DNA of 64,000 nt, taken from CAYJFG01 sp964369405 (lineage in GTDB: Bacteria > Bacillota > Clostridia > Oscillospirales > Acutalibacteraceae). The notes below the pieces were generated by a model. That model made no database searches. It was not told where the DNA came from and saw only the letters and a list, made by a program, of their open reading frames with translations. Of this stretch, positions 8,099 through 18,290 are shown in pieces. A program made the translations under genes and the position numbers. Location of the stretch: the NCBI GenBank assembly GCA_964369405.1, contig CAYJGB010000011.1, forward strand, positions 1 to 64,000, read 5' to 3'. Position 1 is the stretch's first letter. Each line of letters begins with the position of its first letter.

Positions 8099-10171
8099 TT
8101 ATTTATCTTCAGTCGCATCACCAGCAGAGTTTTCACTTTCTGGTTTTTCAGAAGTTTCTACTTTTTGAGGCGTTTCAACTTCTTCTGGCTCTACAAAAGT
8201 ACCATTCATAACTTGAACAAATTGCTCACTGTTCATTTTTTCATACTTTATTAAGAATTTAGCAACTTGATGTAATTGCTCCATATTATCTACAAGCATT
8301 TTTTCTACACGTTTATAGCCTTTTTCAACAATTGCATAAACTTCATCATCAATTTGAGATGCAACTTTTTCAGAATAATCTTTAACGTGTCCCATATCTC
8401 TACCAATAAATACTTCATTACCACTTGAACCATAGCAAATAGGTCCTAGAGTATCACTCATACCATATTTTGTTACCATAGCTCTAGCTGTTGCTGATGC
8501 TTTTTGAATATCATTTGATGCGCCAGTCGAGATATCTCCCATAATCAACGCTTCAGCCGCTCTACCACCTAAGCATACAACAATATCTTCTTCCATTTGA
8601 CTTTTAGAATGATATGATTTATCTTCTGATGGTAGTGGCATTGTATAGCCACCAGCCATACCTGTTGGTATAATTGAAATTTGATGTACTAAGTCTTGAG
8701 TTTCACACAAATGGAATGCAATTGCATGACCTGCCTCATGATAAGCAGTTAATTTTTTCTCTTTATCGCTCATAACTCTAGTTTTCTTTTCAGTACCAAC
8801 AACTACTTTAATAGTTGCTTCTTGAATTTCTACCATAGTTATTGCTTTGTGATTTTTTCTTGCTGCAAGTAGTGCTGCTTCATTTAGTAAGTTTTCTAAG
8901 TCAGCACCAGTAAATCCTGAAGTTGATTTAGCCACAGTTTCTAGTTTTACATCTGCTGCTAAAGGTTTCTTTCTTGCATGAACTCTTAGTATCGCTTCCC
9001 TACCCTTAATGTCTGGATAGCCTACTACTATTTGTCTATCAAACCTACCTGGACGCATTAACGCAGGGTCTAATATGTCTGGTCTGTTTGTAGCTGCAAT
9101 CATAATAACGCCTTCATTAACTCCAAAGCCGTCCATCTCAACTAGTAATTGGTTAAGTGTTTGTTCTCTTTCGTCGTGTCCACCACCTAAGCCAGTTCCT
9201 CTTTGACGTCCAACTGCATCAATTTCATCTATAAATATGATACAAGGTGAGTTTTTCTTAGCTTGTTCAAATAAGTCACGCACACGAGATGCACCGACAC
9301 CGACAAACATCTCTACAAAATCTGAACCAGATATTGAGAAAAATGGTACGCCTGCCTCTCCAGCAACAGCTCTAGCAAGTAATGTTTTACCTGTACCAGG
9401 AGGTCCTACTAATAGTACACCTTTAGGTATTCTAGCACCTAAATCATTATATCTTTGTGGATTTTTTAAGAATTCTACTATTTCTTCTAATTCTTCTTTT
9501 TCCTCATCTGCACCAGCAACGTCAGCAAAAGTAGTTTTGCGTTTTTCGTCATTCATATCTTTAATTTTAGCTTTTCCAAATCCCATTTGTTTAGTTGGGT
9601 CGCCACCTAAACCACCAGTCATTTTACGCATAAAGAATAAAGAAAATGCAATTAATACAACAATAATTAATACTTGTGGTAATAACGCCCATAGCCAATC
9701 ATTACCAGATGATGCTTTTATGTCATATTGTATTTCATTAATATAGTTCTCTCCACCATTATTAAAGCCATTTAAACCTGTTAACTCATCTATAAATAAC
9801 GATGGTGATGGTACTTTGTAAGTGATTTCTAAACCTAATTCATTTCCGTCAGCATCAGTTGGAGCGGTAGCATCTTCGCTTGTTGTACTACTAGTTGTAT
9901 CTTCTGTCGAGCTACTAGTAGAACTATTACCATCATCAACTTCTTCTTTAGTAGGTATATTGTAGCCAGGTTTTAAAGTCATAACAAGGTCACCAGTATT
10001 TACATCTAATGTGAATTTTTCAACTTGTTCTTCTTTAAATGCGTTAACAATATCTGAATAATAATATTCTTTTCTTGGTGCTGAATTTGCAACAGTAAAT
10101 AAAATTACTAGTACAGCAATTATTGCAACTCCAATTAAGAGAATATTTTTTAAAAAACCTTTCTTTTGCAA
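8099..10171 (-). CDS. ftsH: ATP-dependent zinc metalloprotease FtsH
   Basis: A 690-residue membrane-bound AAA+ protease that degrades misfolded membrane proteins and regulators. One helix spans about residues 10-30 and another about 160-182, with the intervening part outside the membrane. The AAA module has Walker A GPPGTGKT near residue 256, Walker B CIIFIDEID and the SRH region ATNRPDILDPALMRPGRFD. The protease has the zinc motif HEAGH near residue 475. The extracytoplasmic loop contains a Ser/Thr-rich insert (SSTSSSTEDTTSS) and the C-terminus an acidic tail, both probably disordered. Translation starts at TTG with AAGGAGTG upstream. It lies 32 bases after hpt in the conserved tilS-hpt-ftsH order. 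Confidence 0.97.
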   Translation of the reverse strand: MQKKGFLKNILLIGVAIIAVLVILFTVANSAPRKEYYYSDIVNAFKEEQVEKFTLDVNTGDLVMTLKPGYNIPTKEEVDDGNSSTSSSTEDTTSSTTSEDATAPTDADGNELGLEITYKVPSPSLFIDELTGLNGFNNGGENYINEIQYDIKASSGNDWLWALLPQVLIIVVLIAFSLFFMRKMTGGLGGDPTKQMGFGKAKIKDMNDEKRKTTFADVAGADEEKEELEEIVEFLKNPQRYNDLGARIPKGVLLVGPPGTGKTLLARAVAGEAGVPFFSISGSDFVEMFVGVGASRVRDLFEQAKKNSPCIIFIDEIDAVGRQRGTGLGGGHDEREQTLNQLLVEMDGFGVNEGVIMIAATNRPDILDPALMRPGRFDRQIVVGYPDIKGREAILRVHARKKPLAADVKLETVAKSTSGFTGADLENLLNEAALLAARKNHKAITMVEIQEATIKVVVGTEKKTRVMSDKEKKLTAYHEAGHAIAFHLCETQDLVHQISIIPTGMAGGYTMPLPSEDKSYHSKSQMEEDIVVCLGGRAAEALIMGDISTGASNDIQKASATARAMVTKYGMSDTLGPICYGSSGNEVFIGRDMGHVKDYSEKVASQIDDEVYAIVEKGYKRVEKMLVDNMEQLHQVAKFLIKYEKMNSEQFVQVMNGTFVEPEEVETPQKVETSEKPESENSAGDATEDK

Positions 10172-10203
10172 GTATGTTCACTCCTTAATTTTAGTTTGTG
10201 TTT

Positions 10204-10746
10204 TTATTTTTCATAAACTTCTGGTTTTAAAATTCCAACATAAGGTAAATTTCTAAAATATTGTTGATAATCAAAACCATAACCTATTACATAATTATCT
10301 TCTATTTCTTTTCCAATAAAATCTATTGGTACATCAATTTTTCTTCTTGACGGTTTATCTAAAAATGTGCATAATTTAAGCGACTTTGGTTGTTTTGCAT
10401 TTAAAAAATTTAATAAAAAGTTTAAAGTTACACCAGAATCTATTATATCTTCAACAACTAAAACATCACAATCACTTATATCGTCAGATAAATCTTTAAC
10501 TACATTAACTCTACCAGTAGAAGTAACACCATTGTCGTAACTTGAAACCTCAATAAAGTCAATTCTTAAGTTGCAGTCAATTTTTTTAATTAAATCACAC
10601 ATAAATATAGCACTACCCTTTAAGATACCAACCACAACCAAATTTTTATCTTTATATTCGTTTGTGATATTTAATGCCAATTTATCTAAAATAGAATTGA
10701 TTTCCTCTGTACTTATTAAAACATCTTGAATATATTCCTTACTCAT
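10204..10746 (-). CDS. hpt: Hypoxanthine phosphoribosyltransferase
   Basis: A 180-residue purine salvage enzyme that converts hypoxanthine or guanine and PRPP to IMP or GMP. The PRPP loop VVEDIIDSGVTL and the VVGILKGSAIF flap region are clear, as is the C-terminal YVIGYGFDYQQYFRNLPY motif. Length is normal. It lies between tilS and ftsH, an arrangement widely conserved in Firmicutes, with a 21-base gap after tilS. Starts at ATG. Together with the permease at 801-2237 it provides purine salvage, though the two are not co-transcribed. Confidence 0.96.
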   Translation of the reverse strand: MSKEYIQDVLISTEEINSILDKLALNITNEYKDKNLVVVGILKGSAIFMCDLIKKIDCNLRIDFIEVSSYDNGVTSTGRVNVVKDLSDDISDCDVLVVEDIIDSGVTLNFLLNFLNAKQPKSLKLCTFLDKPSRRKIDVPIDFIGKEIEDNYVIGYGFDYQQYFRNLPYVGILKPEVYEK

Positions 10747-10767
10747 TTGAATTCCCCTATCATAATC

Positions 10768-12120
10768 TTAATCAACATAAACAATTAATACTTTTTTTGA
10801 TTTATTCGTTACTCTAGCGATTTTACTAGCACCAAAATTTTCAATCCATAAAACTTGATTGTCATTAGCAATAAGAAAAATTTTATCTCTTTCCTCTTGA
10901 AGAACTTTATGTTCATTAAATAATTTTTTTATGGATTTCGTAACATTTCTATTAGCAATAGTAAAATAGTCTTTACTTCGTCTATTTCTGAATAAAGTAT
11001 CATCATCTATTATATCATAGTTAATCGAATTTTTTAACACTTTTTTGTTATTTTTTACTATTTGTTCATATTCAACTATATCAACTATATCAAATGTAAA
11101 TTTTTTATTATATTTTGTTATATATTTTAAGTTTACTAGAGATTCTTCCCAATATATTGTGCTATTTTGTTGGCTGATTATTCTAAATTTACCTTGTTTT
11201 ACAACAGCTCTTCTTCCTTGATATAAATCAACGCTTCCACATAATAGAGTAATAATATTTTTTATTTCATCTATTTGAACATTGGTATAATTAAATATAT
11301 TATTGTTTTTTAAAATTTTAATTATTATATTTGATAGAACTGAACTATCAATAAATAAAAATTGTTCACAATCGTAAACACCATTTTGCAATTTTGAATA
11401 CTCAAGAATTTTATTAACTTGATTATTAATATATAATTGATTTTCCTTTGCACTGTTTGATAACTTTAATACAGACATTTCAACATCTTTATTAATTTCT
11501 TTCAAACTAGGTACTACATTATGTCTAATTTTGTTTCTAGTATATTTATCTTCTAAATTTGAGCTATCTGTAACAAATGATAAATTATTATCAACACAAT
11601 ATTTTTCAATTTCTTCTCTAGTACAACTTATTAGTGGTCTAATTATATTATCTCTAACTGGTGGTATTCCACATATTCCGTCTATGCCACAGCCTCTTGT
11701 GATATTATATAATACTGTTTCTAAATTATCTGAAGCTGTATGTGCTGTCGCTATTTTGGAGTTAGCTGATTTATTAGCAATCTTTTGAAAAAAATTATAT
11801 CTGTTTTTTCGTGCATTAAGTTCAATGCTTTCTTTATTAACTTTAGCATCTGATATTATATCAATATCTAAAATTTCTAATTTAATATCTAACTTGCTAC
11901 AAAATTCTTTTGCAAAATTTTCATCACGCTTTGATTCTTCTCCACGTAAATTATGATTAATATGTGTTGCAATAATCTCAAAATTATACTCATTTTTTAT
12001 ACTATTTAAAAAATGCAACAAACATACTGAATCAGCACCACCAGAAAAACCAATAATTATTTTATCAGTATCTAACAACATATTATACTGAGATAATGTA
12101 CTTATTACTTTACTCTTCAC
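10768..12120 (-). CDS. tilS: tRNA(Ile)-lysidine synthetase
   Basis: About 450 residues. TilS modifies C34 of the CAU-anticodon tRNA(Ile) to lysidine, making it read AUA, which matters in an AT-rich genome. The PP-loop motif SGGADS follows DTDKIIIGF; further motifs include ATHINHNLRGEES and the C-terminal TilS domain (FRNRRSKDYF). I choose GTG at 12120, since GGAGGGG lies five or six bases upstream; a longer frame from 12156 would run deeper into dnaB without a ribosome site. The chosen start overlaps the dnaB stop by about 11 bases, so the genes are coupled. The C-terminal half is AT-rich and weakly conserved, as usual for this family. Confidence 0.95.
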   Translation of the reverse strand: MKSKVISTLSQYNMLLDTDKIIIGFSGGADSVCLLHFLNSIKNEYNFEIIATHINHNLRGEESKRDENFAKEFCSKLDIKLEILDIDIISDAKVNKESIELNARKNRYNFFQKIANKSANSKIATAHTASDNLETVLYNITRGCGIDGICGIPPVRDNIIRPLISCTREEIEKYCVDNNLSFVTDSSNLEDKYTRNKIRHNVVPSLKEINKDVEMSVLKLSNSAKENQLYINNQVNKILEYSKLQNGVYDCEQFLFIDSSVLSNIIIKILKNNNIFNYTNVQIDEIKNIITLLCGSVDLYQGRRAVVKQGKFRIISQQNSTIYWEESLVNLKYITKYNKKFTFDIVDIVEYEQIVKNNKKVLKNSINYDIIDDDTLFRNRRSKDYFTIANRNVTKSIKKLFNEHKVLQEERDKIFLIANDNQVLWIENFGASKIARVTNKSKKVLIVYVD

Positions 12121-13468
12121 GATACCCCTCCATAGAAGTAAATCGCATAAACTCACCTTGCCAATGTAGATTTACATCAGAAGTTTCACCATGTCTGTTT
12201 TTCGCAACATAACATATACCTTTGTTTTGGTCTGTTTCTTCATCAGCACTATTATTACCGTAGTACCCTTCTCTATATAAAAACATAACAATATCGGCAT
12301 CTTGCTCGATAGAACCAGAATCTCTTAAATCTGATAATTGAGGTTTATGGTCTGCTCTTGTTTCACTCGCTCTAGAAAGCTGTGACAATGTTATTACAGG
12401 AACATTTAACTCTTTAGCCATTATTTTTAAGTTTCTTGTTATTTCTGAAATTTCTTGAACTCTGTTTTCTGTTCTTCTGTTACCACTCATAAGTTGCAAA
12501 TAGTCAATTACAACTAAGTCAACATTTTTAAGACGTCTTAGTTTTGCTTTCATACCTGCTACATTTATTCCGGCTGAGTCATCTAAGTAAAGTTCAGTTT
12601 TACTTAAAACATCTCCACCCTCAACTAGTCTTATCCATTCATCTGGATTTAATTTACCTGTTCTAAGTTTTGTACCCTCAATTAAACCCTCAGTTGAAAG
12701 CATTCTTGAGGCTAATTGCTCTTTTGACATTTCAAGCGAGAAAAAAGCTACTCTCTTTTTACTTTGAAGAGCAACGTTTCTAGCAATATTTAATGCAAAA
12801 CTTGTTTTACCCATACCAGGTCTTGCAGCTAATAATATTAAATCTGAACGGTTAAGACCTGTAATTACTTTGTCTAAATCTGCAATGCCTGTTGAAACTG
12901 CCTTTACACTGTCGCTATCCTCTGAGTTTAACAAGTCTAGCCTATCAAACGTTTCAATAATAACTTCGTCTATACGCTGTAGACCTTTTATATTTTTTCC
13001 TGTTCTAATATCAAAGATACGTTGTTCTGCTGAGTCAATTAATGTTTCTGAATCATATTCTCCACTTGATGCATCTTCTATAATCTCTCTAGCTGTCATT
13101 ATCAATGTACGTATCTCAAATTTTTCACGTACTATATTTGCATATACTTCTACATTCGATACTGAAGGCAATACTTCTGTTAGTTGTAATAAATAATTTT
13201 TAATGTTTAAACCGTCAAAGTTGTTGGTTCTCTTTAAGTATTCATTGATAGTAACAAAATCAACTACCCTATCAGATAATTCAATCATAGCTTCGTATAT
13301 GACACGATGGTTTGCTAAGTGAAAATAATCTGGTTTGGGTAGAACTTCACGTACTCTATCAAGACACATAGGCTCTAATAAAACAGCCCCTAATACAGAT
13401 TGTTCTGCTTCTGGGCTGTATGGTAAATTTAGTCCGTCATATCCACTTGTGATTTGTAAATCAGCCAT
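12110..13468 (-). CDS. dnaB: Replicative DNA helicase
   Basis: About 452 residues. DnaB (DnaC in Bacillus) is the hexameric helicase that unwinds DNA at the replication fork. The N-terminal domain begins LPYSPEAEQSVLGAVLLEP; the RecA-like domain has Walker A ARPGMGKTSFALN, Walker B DLVVIDYLQLMSG and the late motif DLRDSGSIEQDADIVMFLYR. I choose ATG at 13468 because GGAGG lies 11 bases upstream; a TTG at 13486 would place the ribosome site inside the gene. It follows rplI by 30 bases, the usual rplI-dnaB order. Confidence 0.97.
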   Translation of the reverse strand: MADLQITSGYDGLNLPYSPEAEQSVLGAVLLEPMCLDRVREVLPKPDYFHLANHRVIYEAMIELSDRVVDFVTINEYLKRTNNFDGLNIKNYLLQLTEVLPSVSNVEVYANIVREKFEIRTLIMTAREIIEDASSGEYDSETLIDSAEQRIFDIRTGKNIKGLQRIDEVIIETFDRLDLLNSEDSDSVKAVSTGIADLDKVITGLNRSDLILLAARPGMGKTSFALNIARNVALQSKKRVAFFSLEMSKEQLASRMLSTEGLIEGTKLRTGKLNPDEWIRLVEGGDVLSKTELYLDDSAGINVAGMKAKLRRLKNVDLVVIDYLQLMSGNRRTENRVQEISEITRNLKIMAKELNVPVITLSQLSRASETRADHKPQLSDLRDSGSIEQDADIVMFLYREGYYGNNSADEETDQNKGICYVAKNRHGETSDVNLHWQGEFMRFTSMEGYREE

Positions 13469-13498
13469 TATAGGTATGTCCTCCAAAATACTATAGGG

Positions 13499-13948
13499 TT
13501 AATTTTGCTCTGCAACTGTTACATCAAGTTTAGCTGTTATTCCTACATATAGTTTAACACTACATTCGTATGTTCCAAATTGCTTTATATCTGAGTTTAA
13601 ACTGATTTTACGTTTATCTATATCAATATTAAGTTGTTTTTTAATTTCACTTGATATATCTTTAGCAGTAACTGCTCCAAATAATTTGCCTGCTTTACCA
13701 GCTTTAGCGTATATCTTTAGATTAGCATTTTCAAGTTTTGATTTATATTCATTTGCTTGTTGAGTATCAGTTTCTACCTTAAATTTTTTAGAATCTTGAG
13801 CATTTTTGATTTCATTTAGTGCTTTTGCATCAGCAACTTTAGCTAAATTTTTAGGTAGTAAAAAATTTCTTGCATATCCGTCAGATACATTTACAAGTTC
13901 ACCTTTTTTTCCACTGCCTTTTACATCTTGAAGTAAAACAACTTTCAT
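13499..13948 (-). CDS. rplI: Ribosomal protein bL9
   Basis: 149 residues with the L9 signature MKVVLLQDVKGSGKKGELVN and VSDGYARNFLLPK, followed by the long connecting helix and the C-terminal RNA-binding domain (AVTAKDISSEIKKQ). The start is ATG at 13948 with AGGAGGATAAG just before it; an in-frame ATG at 13993 lies inside gdpP and would add 15 residues not found in the family. It binds 23S rRNA in the large subunit and affects translational fidelity. Located between gdpP and dnaB as in many Firmicutes. Confidence 0.97.
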   Translation of the reverse strand: MKVVLLQDVKGSGKKGELVNVSDGYARNFLLPKNLAKVADAKALNEIKNAQDSKKFKVETDTQQANEYKSKLENANLKIYAKAGKAGKLFGAVTAKDISSEIKKQLNIDIDKRKISLNSDIKQFGTYECSVKLYVGITAKLDVTVAEQN

Positions 13949-13976
13949 AATCTTATCCTCCTGTTTTCTCTTGATT

Positions 13977-15932
13977 TTATATTTTAATTTCACTAATTAA
14001 CTTAATTAATTTTGCATGAACTTCCTGAATACTTACACCAGTTATTTGTGCTCCAGCCATTGTCTGATGACCTCCACCATCAAATTTTTCCATTAAAATT
14101 TGTACGTTGATATCACCTAATGACCTTGCAGAAATATTAACATAATCATCTGCACTGTACATAACAAAAGATGCTTTAACTCCTTGTAAACTTAAAAGTT
14201 CATCAGCTGCTTGAGCTGCTGTTACTCTAACTTCACTAGGCAAATTTTCTGTTGTAGCAATAGCACACGAATTATATGTTTCTGCACTAGATACTAATTG
14301 ATATTTTGCTTTATAAGATTCAATTGAGTTTGTAAACATTCGTTTAACTTCTACACTGTCAGCACCTCTTTGTTTTAAGTATGCAGCAGCTTCAAAAGTT
14401 CTAACACCTGTTTTTAAAACAAAGTTTTTTGTATCTAATGTAATACCTGCAAGTAGTGCGTCAGCTTCTAATCTAGTTAGTACATTTTCTCCCATATACT
14501 GAATTAGTTCTGTCGCCATTTCAGCAGTGGAAGATGCATGTGGTTCATGATAAAATACTAACGAATTTGAAATGTGATTTACCATCATTCTATGGTGGTC
14601 GATTAAAACTACTAAGTTACATTTATTATAAACTTCAATATTTTCTAGAAACTCAGCATTATGAGTATCTAAAACAAAAAGTAGTGTTTTATCATTTATT
14701 AATGTAAGTCCTTCTTCAGGCTCTACAAATATATCTTCAAAACCAGATTGTATAAAAGAATCAATTAATGGTGCTGCTAGAGTTTTGTTTTGATTTACAA
14801 CGATATGAGCAGGTGTATTACACGCTTTTGATATAACACTCCATAATCCAATTGCAGCTCCTACACAATCTAAGTCTGAGTTTTTATGACCCATTAACAA
14901 TACGTTATTAGCTGATTTAATATGTTGTTTTAACGTACTTGCAATTACTCTAGTACGCACTTTATCAAATTTTTCATATCCCTTAGAAACTCCACCAAAG
15001 AATTTATATTCATCAGCATTTTTAATAGCTACTTGGTCACCACCACGACCTAAAGCCATTTCAAGTGCTTTTCTAGCATCAAGTTCTTTTTCTTTAAGTC
15101 CATTTTCTCCTCTAGCAACTCCAATTGAAATAGTTGCTTGTTTATTATCTATTAGTTTCAATTCTTTAATTTCTGATAATATTTTAAATTTTTCTTCTAT
15201 TAACACTTGAAGTTCTTTTTCAGAAAATATAATAAGATATCTATCACTAGAGATTTTTTTATATAATCCATTATATTTATTAGCCCATTTTTGCAACATA
15301 TTTTCTATAGTGATAACTATATGAACATTTTGTTCGTCGCTATAGTTTCTGTCGAAATCTTCTCTATTATCAAACACTACCATTGCAACAGCAGGTCTAG
15401 TATCTTTGTACTCTTTTTCTATGTACTTATAATGTGTGTTATCAACAAAATACAATACAACGCCATCGTTTACTAAATTAGAATATACTGTATATTTACG
15501 ACTATTATATGTAATATCTATCTCTCTAGATTTTATTACATCTTTAATGCTTTTTCCTTCAATATAGTGATTAATTAAATCTCCTGTCGCATCGTCATTG
15601 TCGTTTGAAATTTGAGAGTAAAATTTATCATTGTACCAGATTATGTCACCTTTATCACCAACAACAACTACTGGCATAGAAAATTTATTAAGATAATTCT
15701 TATTTACTTCTCTTATACTTTTCACAGTATTAAAAACTGTATCAGATACATAATTTTTAAACTTAAAACAGTAAAATAAAACTACGCCTGCTGACACTAG
15801 TGAAAGTGATAACGAAATAATAAATAGTTCTAAACTAAATTGCAAAAAGAGTATAGACATAATTAATAAACAAGCAGAAAATATTAAAAAATATGGCGTT
15901 AATGTCCACAATCTTCTATTGTTTTTATTCAT
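13977..15932 (-). CDS. gdpP: Cyclic-di-AMP phosphodiesterase, GdpP type
   Basis: 651 residues. Two N-terminal membrane helices (about 12-55), a PAS-like domain (about 85-165), a degenerate GGDEF domain (about 175-300), then DHH and DHHA1 domains. Catalytic motifs are present: GHKNSDLDCVGAA, FVLDTHN, LIDHHRM and GGGHQTMAGAQ. The family hydrolyses c-di-AMP to pApA and so controls osmotic and wall homeostasis. The GGDEF equivalent reads ALGRGGDQVA, lacking the cyclase residues, as usual for GdpP. ATG at 15932 follows GGGGGTAT. Neighbours rplI and dnaB are the standard partners. Confidence 0.95.
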   Translation of the reverse strand: MNKNNRRLWTLTPYFLIFSACLLIMSILFLQFSLELFIISLSLSLVSAGVVLFYCFKFKNYVSDTVFNTVKSIREVNKNYLNKFSMPVVVVGDKGDIIWYNDKFYSQISNDNDDATGDLINHYIEGKSIKDVIKSREIDITYNSRKYTVYSNLVNDGVVLYFVDNTHYKYIEKEYKDTRPAVAMVVFDNREDFDRNYSDEQNVHIVITIENMLQKWANKYNGLYKKISSDRYLIIFSEKELQVLIEEKFKILSEIKELKLIDNKQATISIGVARGENGLKEKELDARKALEMALGRGGDQVAIKNADEYKFFGGVSKGYEKFDKVRTRVIASTLKQHIKSANNVLLMGHKNSDLDCVGAAIGLWSVISKACNTPAHIVVNQNKTLAAPLIDSFIQSGFEDIFVEPEEGLTLINDKTLLFVLDTHNAEFLENIEVYNKCNLVVLIDHHRMMVNHISNSLVFYHEPHASSTAEMATELIQYMGENVLTRLEADALLAGITLDTKNFVLKTGVRTFEAAAYLKQRGADSVEVKRMFTNSIESYKAKYQLVSSAETYNSCAIATTENLPSEVRVTAAQAADELLSLQGVKASFVMYSADDYVNISARSLGDINVQILMEKFDGGGHQTMAGAQITGVSIQEVHAKLIKLISEIKI

Positions 15933-15959
15933 TTCTATACCCCCTTATTATATTATTAT

Positions 15960-18119
15960 TTATATTTCCATAACTATAGGTAAAATCATTGGTGTTCTTC
16001 TTGTTTTATCATATATTAGACGTGAAACATCATCTTTGATTTTATTTTTAATTACATTCCACTCACTTATTTTTTTACCTTCAAAACTATATAGTATTTT
16101 TTCAGTTGTATTTTTTACTTGTCCTAGCAGTTCTTCTGATTCTCTTACATAAACAAACCCTCTTGATACTATATCTGGACCAGAAATTATATGACTGTCG
16201 TAAGCATCAAGCGACACAACTATAATTATTAATCCATCTTGAGCCAGGTGCTTTCTATCTCGTAGTACAATACTTCCTACATCACCTACACCTAAGCCAT
16301 CAACAAATACTTTTCCAGCATGTATTGGTGCAACTTCTTTCATGAAATTTTTATTAATTTCTATTACACTACCAACATCACCGATAAAAACATTTTCTTT
16401 GCTCATACCCATGCTATATGCTAAGTTAGCATGTTTTCTAAGATGTTTTTGCTCACCATGTACAGGTATAAAATACTGTGGTTTTACCAGTCCATGTATA
16501 ATTTTTAATTCTTCTTGACAAGCATGCCCTGATACGTGAACGTCATACATAGATTCATATACAACTTCACAGCCTTTTTTAAGTAACTCATCTACAACAT
16601 TACCTACAGTTTTTTCATTACCTGGTATTGGGTTTGCTGATATTATTATAAAGTCATTTACTCCTACCTCAACTTTTCTATGGTCAGAACTTGCCATTCT
16701 TGAAAGTGCTGACATAGGCTCGCCTTGGCTACCAGTAGTAACTAGAACTACTTTTTCTGGTGGATACTTATTTAACAAATCTAAATTTATCATAACACCG
16801 TCTGGAACTTTTAAATATCCTAACTCAACTGCTACAGCTACATAATTCAACATACTTCTGCCAGAAAATGCAACTTTTCTGCCATATATTTGAGCACATT
16901 CAATGATTTGCTGAACTCTACTAACGTTTGAAGCAAATGTAGCAATAATAATTCGTTTGTCAATTGCACTTTTAAATAAATTTTCAAAAGATGCTCCAAC
17001 TTTTTGTTCTGTCATTGTATATCCTGCTCTCTCTGCATTAGTAGAGTCTGCAAATAAAGCAAGTACACCCTTTTGTCCAAGAGATGCAAATTTTGCTAAG
17101 TCAATCATTTCACCAGTTGAAGGTGTACAATCTATCTTAAAATCTCCTGTATGAACTATAGTACCAGCTGGAGAATGAACAGCAATAGCGACAGCATCAG
17201 GTATTGAATGATTAACTCGAATAAATTCAATTTCTAGACAGCCAAGTTTAATACTGTCGCCAACACTAACTTTATTCAAAGTAGTTCTATATAATAAATT
17301 GTGTTCTTTTAATTTATTAGCTACTAAACCTAAAGTAAATGAAGTACCATAGATTGGTAAATTAACTTTTTTTAGTAGATATGGTAGTGACCCAATGTGG
17401 TCTTCGTGACCATGAGTTAATACAATACCCTTGATTTTATCTTTATTTTCTTCAACAAAAGTAAAATCTGGAATAACTAAGTCAACACCTAGCATATCAC
17501 CATCTGGGAAAGCCATACCACAGTCTAGTAAGAACATATCTCCATTACATTCAAAAACAGTAATATTTTTACCGATTTCATTTAAACCACCTAAGAATGA
17601 TACTTTAAGTGATGGCTTTTTGCTAGTTCTTCTATTATTATAATTTTTGTAATTTGATTTTCTATTTGTTTTATTACCACTATTAGTATTTGAGCTAGCA
17701 ACATTAGTTTGTCTATTTTGTGTTTTGTTAGCAGTAGTAGTATTTGTTTGTCTATTTGGTGTTTTATTAGTCGTAGTATTATTGTTTGTTTGTCTGCTTG
17801 TGGTTTTGTTGGCCGTATTTTGTTTTGATTTATTAATATTTCTCGTATTGTTTCTACTTTTATTAGGTGTTTTACTATTAACATCAGAATTTTTATTTAC
17901 GCTCTGATTAGTATTTTTGCTTACCCCTTGATTTTGAACTCTCTTCTCGTTAGTGCTTTTTGAAGTAGTTTTACTATTAGGTTTCAAGTTAACTGCTTTT
18001 GAAACAAAGTCTTTAATAACTGTTTTATTACTAGTTTTAGTATCTGAATTCTTATTTTTAAGGTCACCAGTACCTTGCGTTCTCGAAGAATTTGAAAACG
18101 CTGTTTTATTTGTATTCGC
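15960..18119 (-). CDS. rnj: Ribonuclease J with a long low-complexity N-terminus
   Basis: About 719 residues. The core begins near SLKVSFLGGLNEIGKN and carries metallo-beta-lactamase motifs (LTHGHEDHIGSLPYLL, HTGDFK) and the beta-CASP and C-terminal domains of RNase J (TTGSQGEPMSAL; VSGHACQEELK), an mRNA-decay and rRNA-maturation nuclease. The first 165 or so residues are an Asn/Thr/Lys/Gln-rich tract with loose repeats such as NKTPNRQTN and NKTQNRQTN; such a tract is not part of the usual 555-residue enzyme. GTG at 18119 is preferred, with GGAGG seven bases upstream; a longer frame from 18182 has no site. First gene of the minus-strand block reaching ftsH. Confidence 0.93.
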   Translation of the reverse strand, partial: ANTNKTAFSNSSRTQGTGDLKNKNSDTKTSNKTVIKDFVSKAVNLKPNSKTTSKSTNEKRVQNQGVSKNTNQSVNKNSDVNSKTPNKSRNNTRNINKSKQNTANKTTSRQTNNNTTTNKTPNRQTNTTTANKTQNRQTNVASSNTNSGNKTNRKSNYKNYNNRRTSKKPSLKVSFLGGLNEIGKNITVFECNGDMFLLDCGMAFPDGDMLGVDLVIPDFTFVEENKDKIKGIVLTHGHEDHIGSLPYLLKKVNLPIYGTSFTLGLVANKLKEHNLLYRTTLNKVSVGDSIKLGCLEIEFIRVNHSIPDAVAIAVHSPAGTIVHTGDFKIDCTPSTGEMIDLAKFASLGQKGVLALFADSTNAERAGYTMTEQKVGASFENLFKSAIDKRIIIATFASNVSRVQQIIECAQIYGRKVAFSGRSMLNYVAVAVELGYLKVPDGVMINLDLLNKYPPEKVVLVTTGSQGEPMSALSRMASSDHRKVEVGVNDFIIISANPIPGNEKTVGNVVDELLKKGCEVVYESMYDVHVSGHACQEELKIIHGLVKPQYFIPVHGEQKHLRKHANLAYSMGMSKENVFIGDVGSVIEINKNFMKEVAPIHAGKVFVDGLGVGDVGSIVLRDRKHLAQDGLIIIVVSLDAYDSHIISGPDIVSRGFVYVRESEELLGQVKNTTEKILYSFEGKKISEWNVIKNKIKDDVSRLIYDKTRRTPMILPIVMEI

Positions 18120-18264
18120 CACAAATAAACCTCCATATAATTGAATTTTTTTGTTTACTGTACCGCTAACGGAGCCCTGCACAGTAAGAATATCATAATG
18201 ATTAAATTTGATTGAAAGCTAATTAAATATTATATAAATATTATAAAATTAAAAATTTATTTTA

Positions 18265-18290
18265 TACCAACATTTATAATAAGGTTGGTA
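18265..18290. other. Short hairpin upstream of rnj
   Basis: TACCAAC (18265-18271) and GTTGGTA (18284-18290) form a perfect 7-bp stem with a 12-base loop in the divergent region between rnj and the FNT gene. On the minus strand it precedes rnj by about 150 bases and could be a leader structure. The rest of 18120-18464 shows nothing else I can support. Confidence 0.3.

Noticed and set aside
9237..9746. 169-codon open frame opposite ftsH, and other long antisense frames such as 42793-43416 opposite the RND gene
   Set aside because: They lie wholly inside genes with clear family motifs, lack ribosome sites and have no recognisable domains; they are frame shadows.
17600..18119. Thr/Asn/Lys repeat DNA at the 5' end of rnj as a CRISPR-like or minisatellite array
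   Set aside because: The repeats are irregular, in frame with codons, and are coding low complexity rather than evenly spaced repeats.
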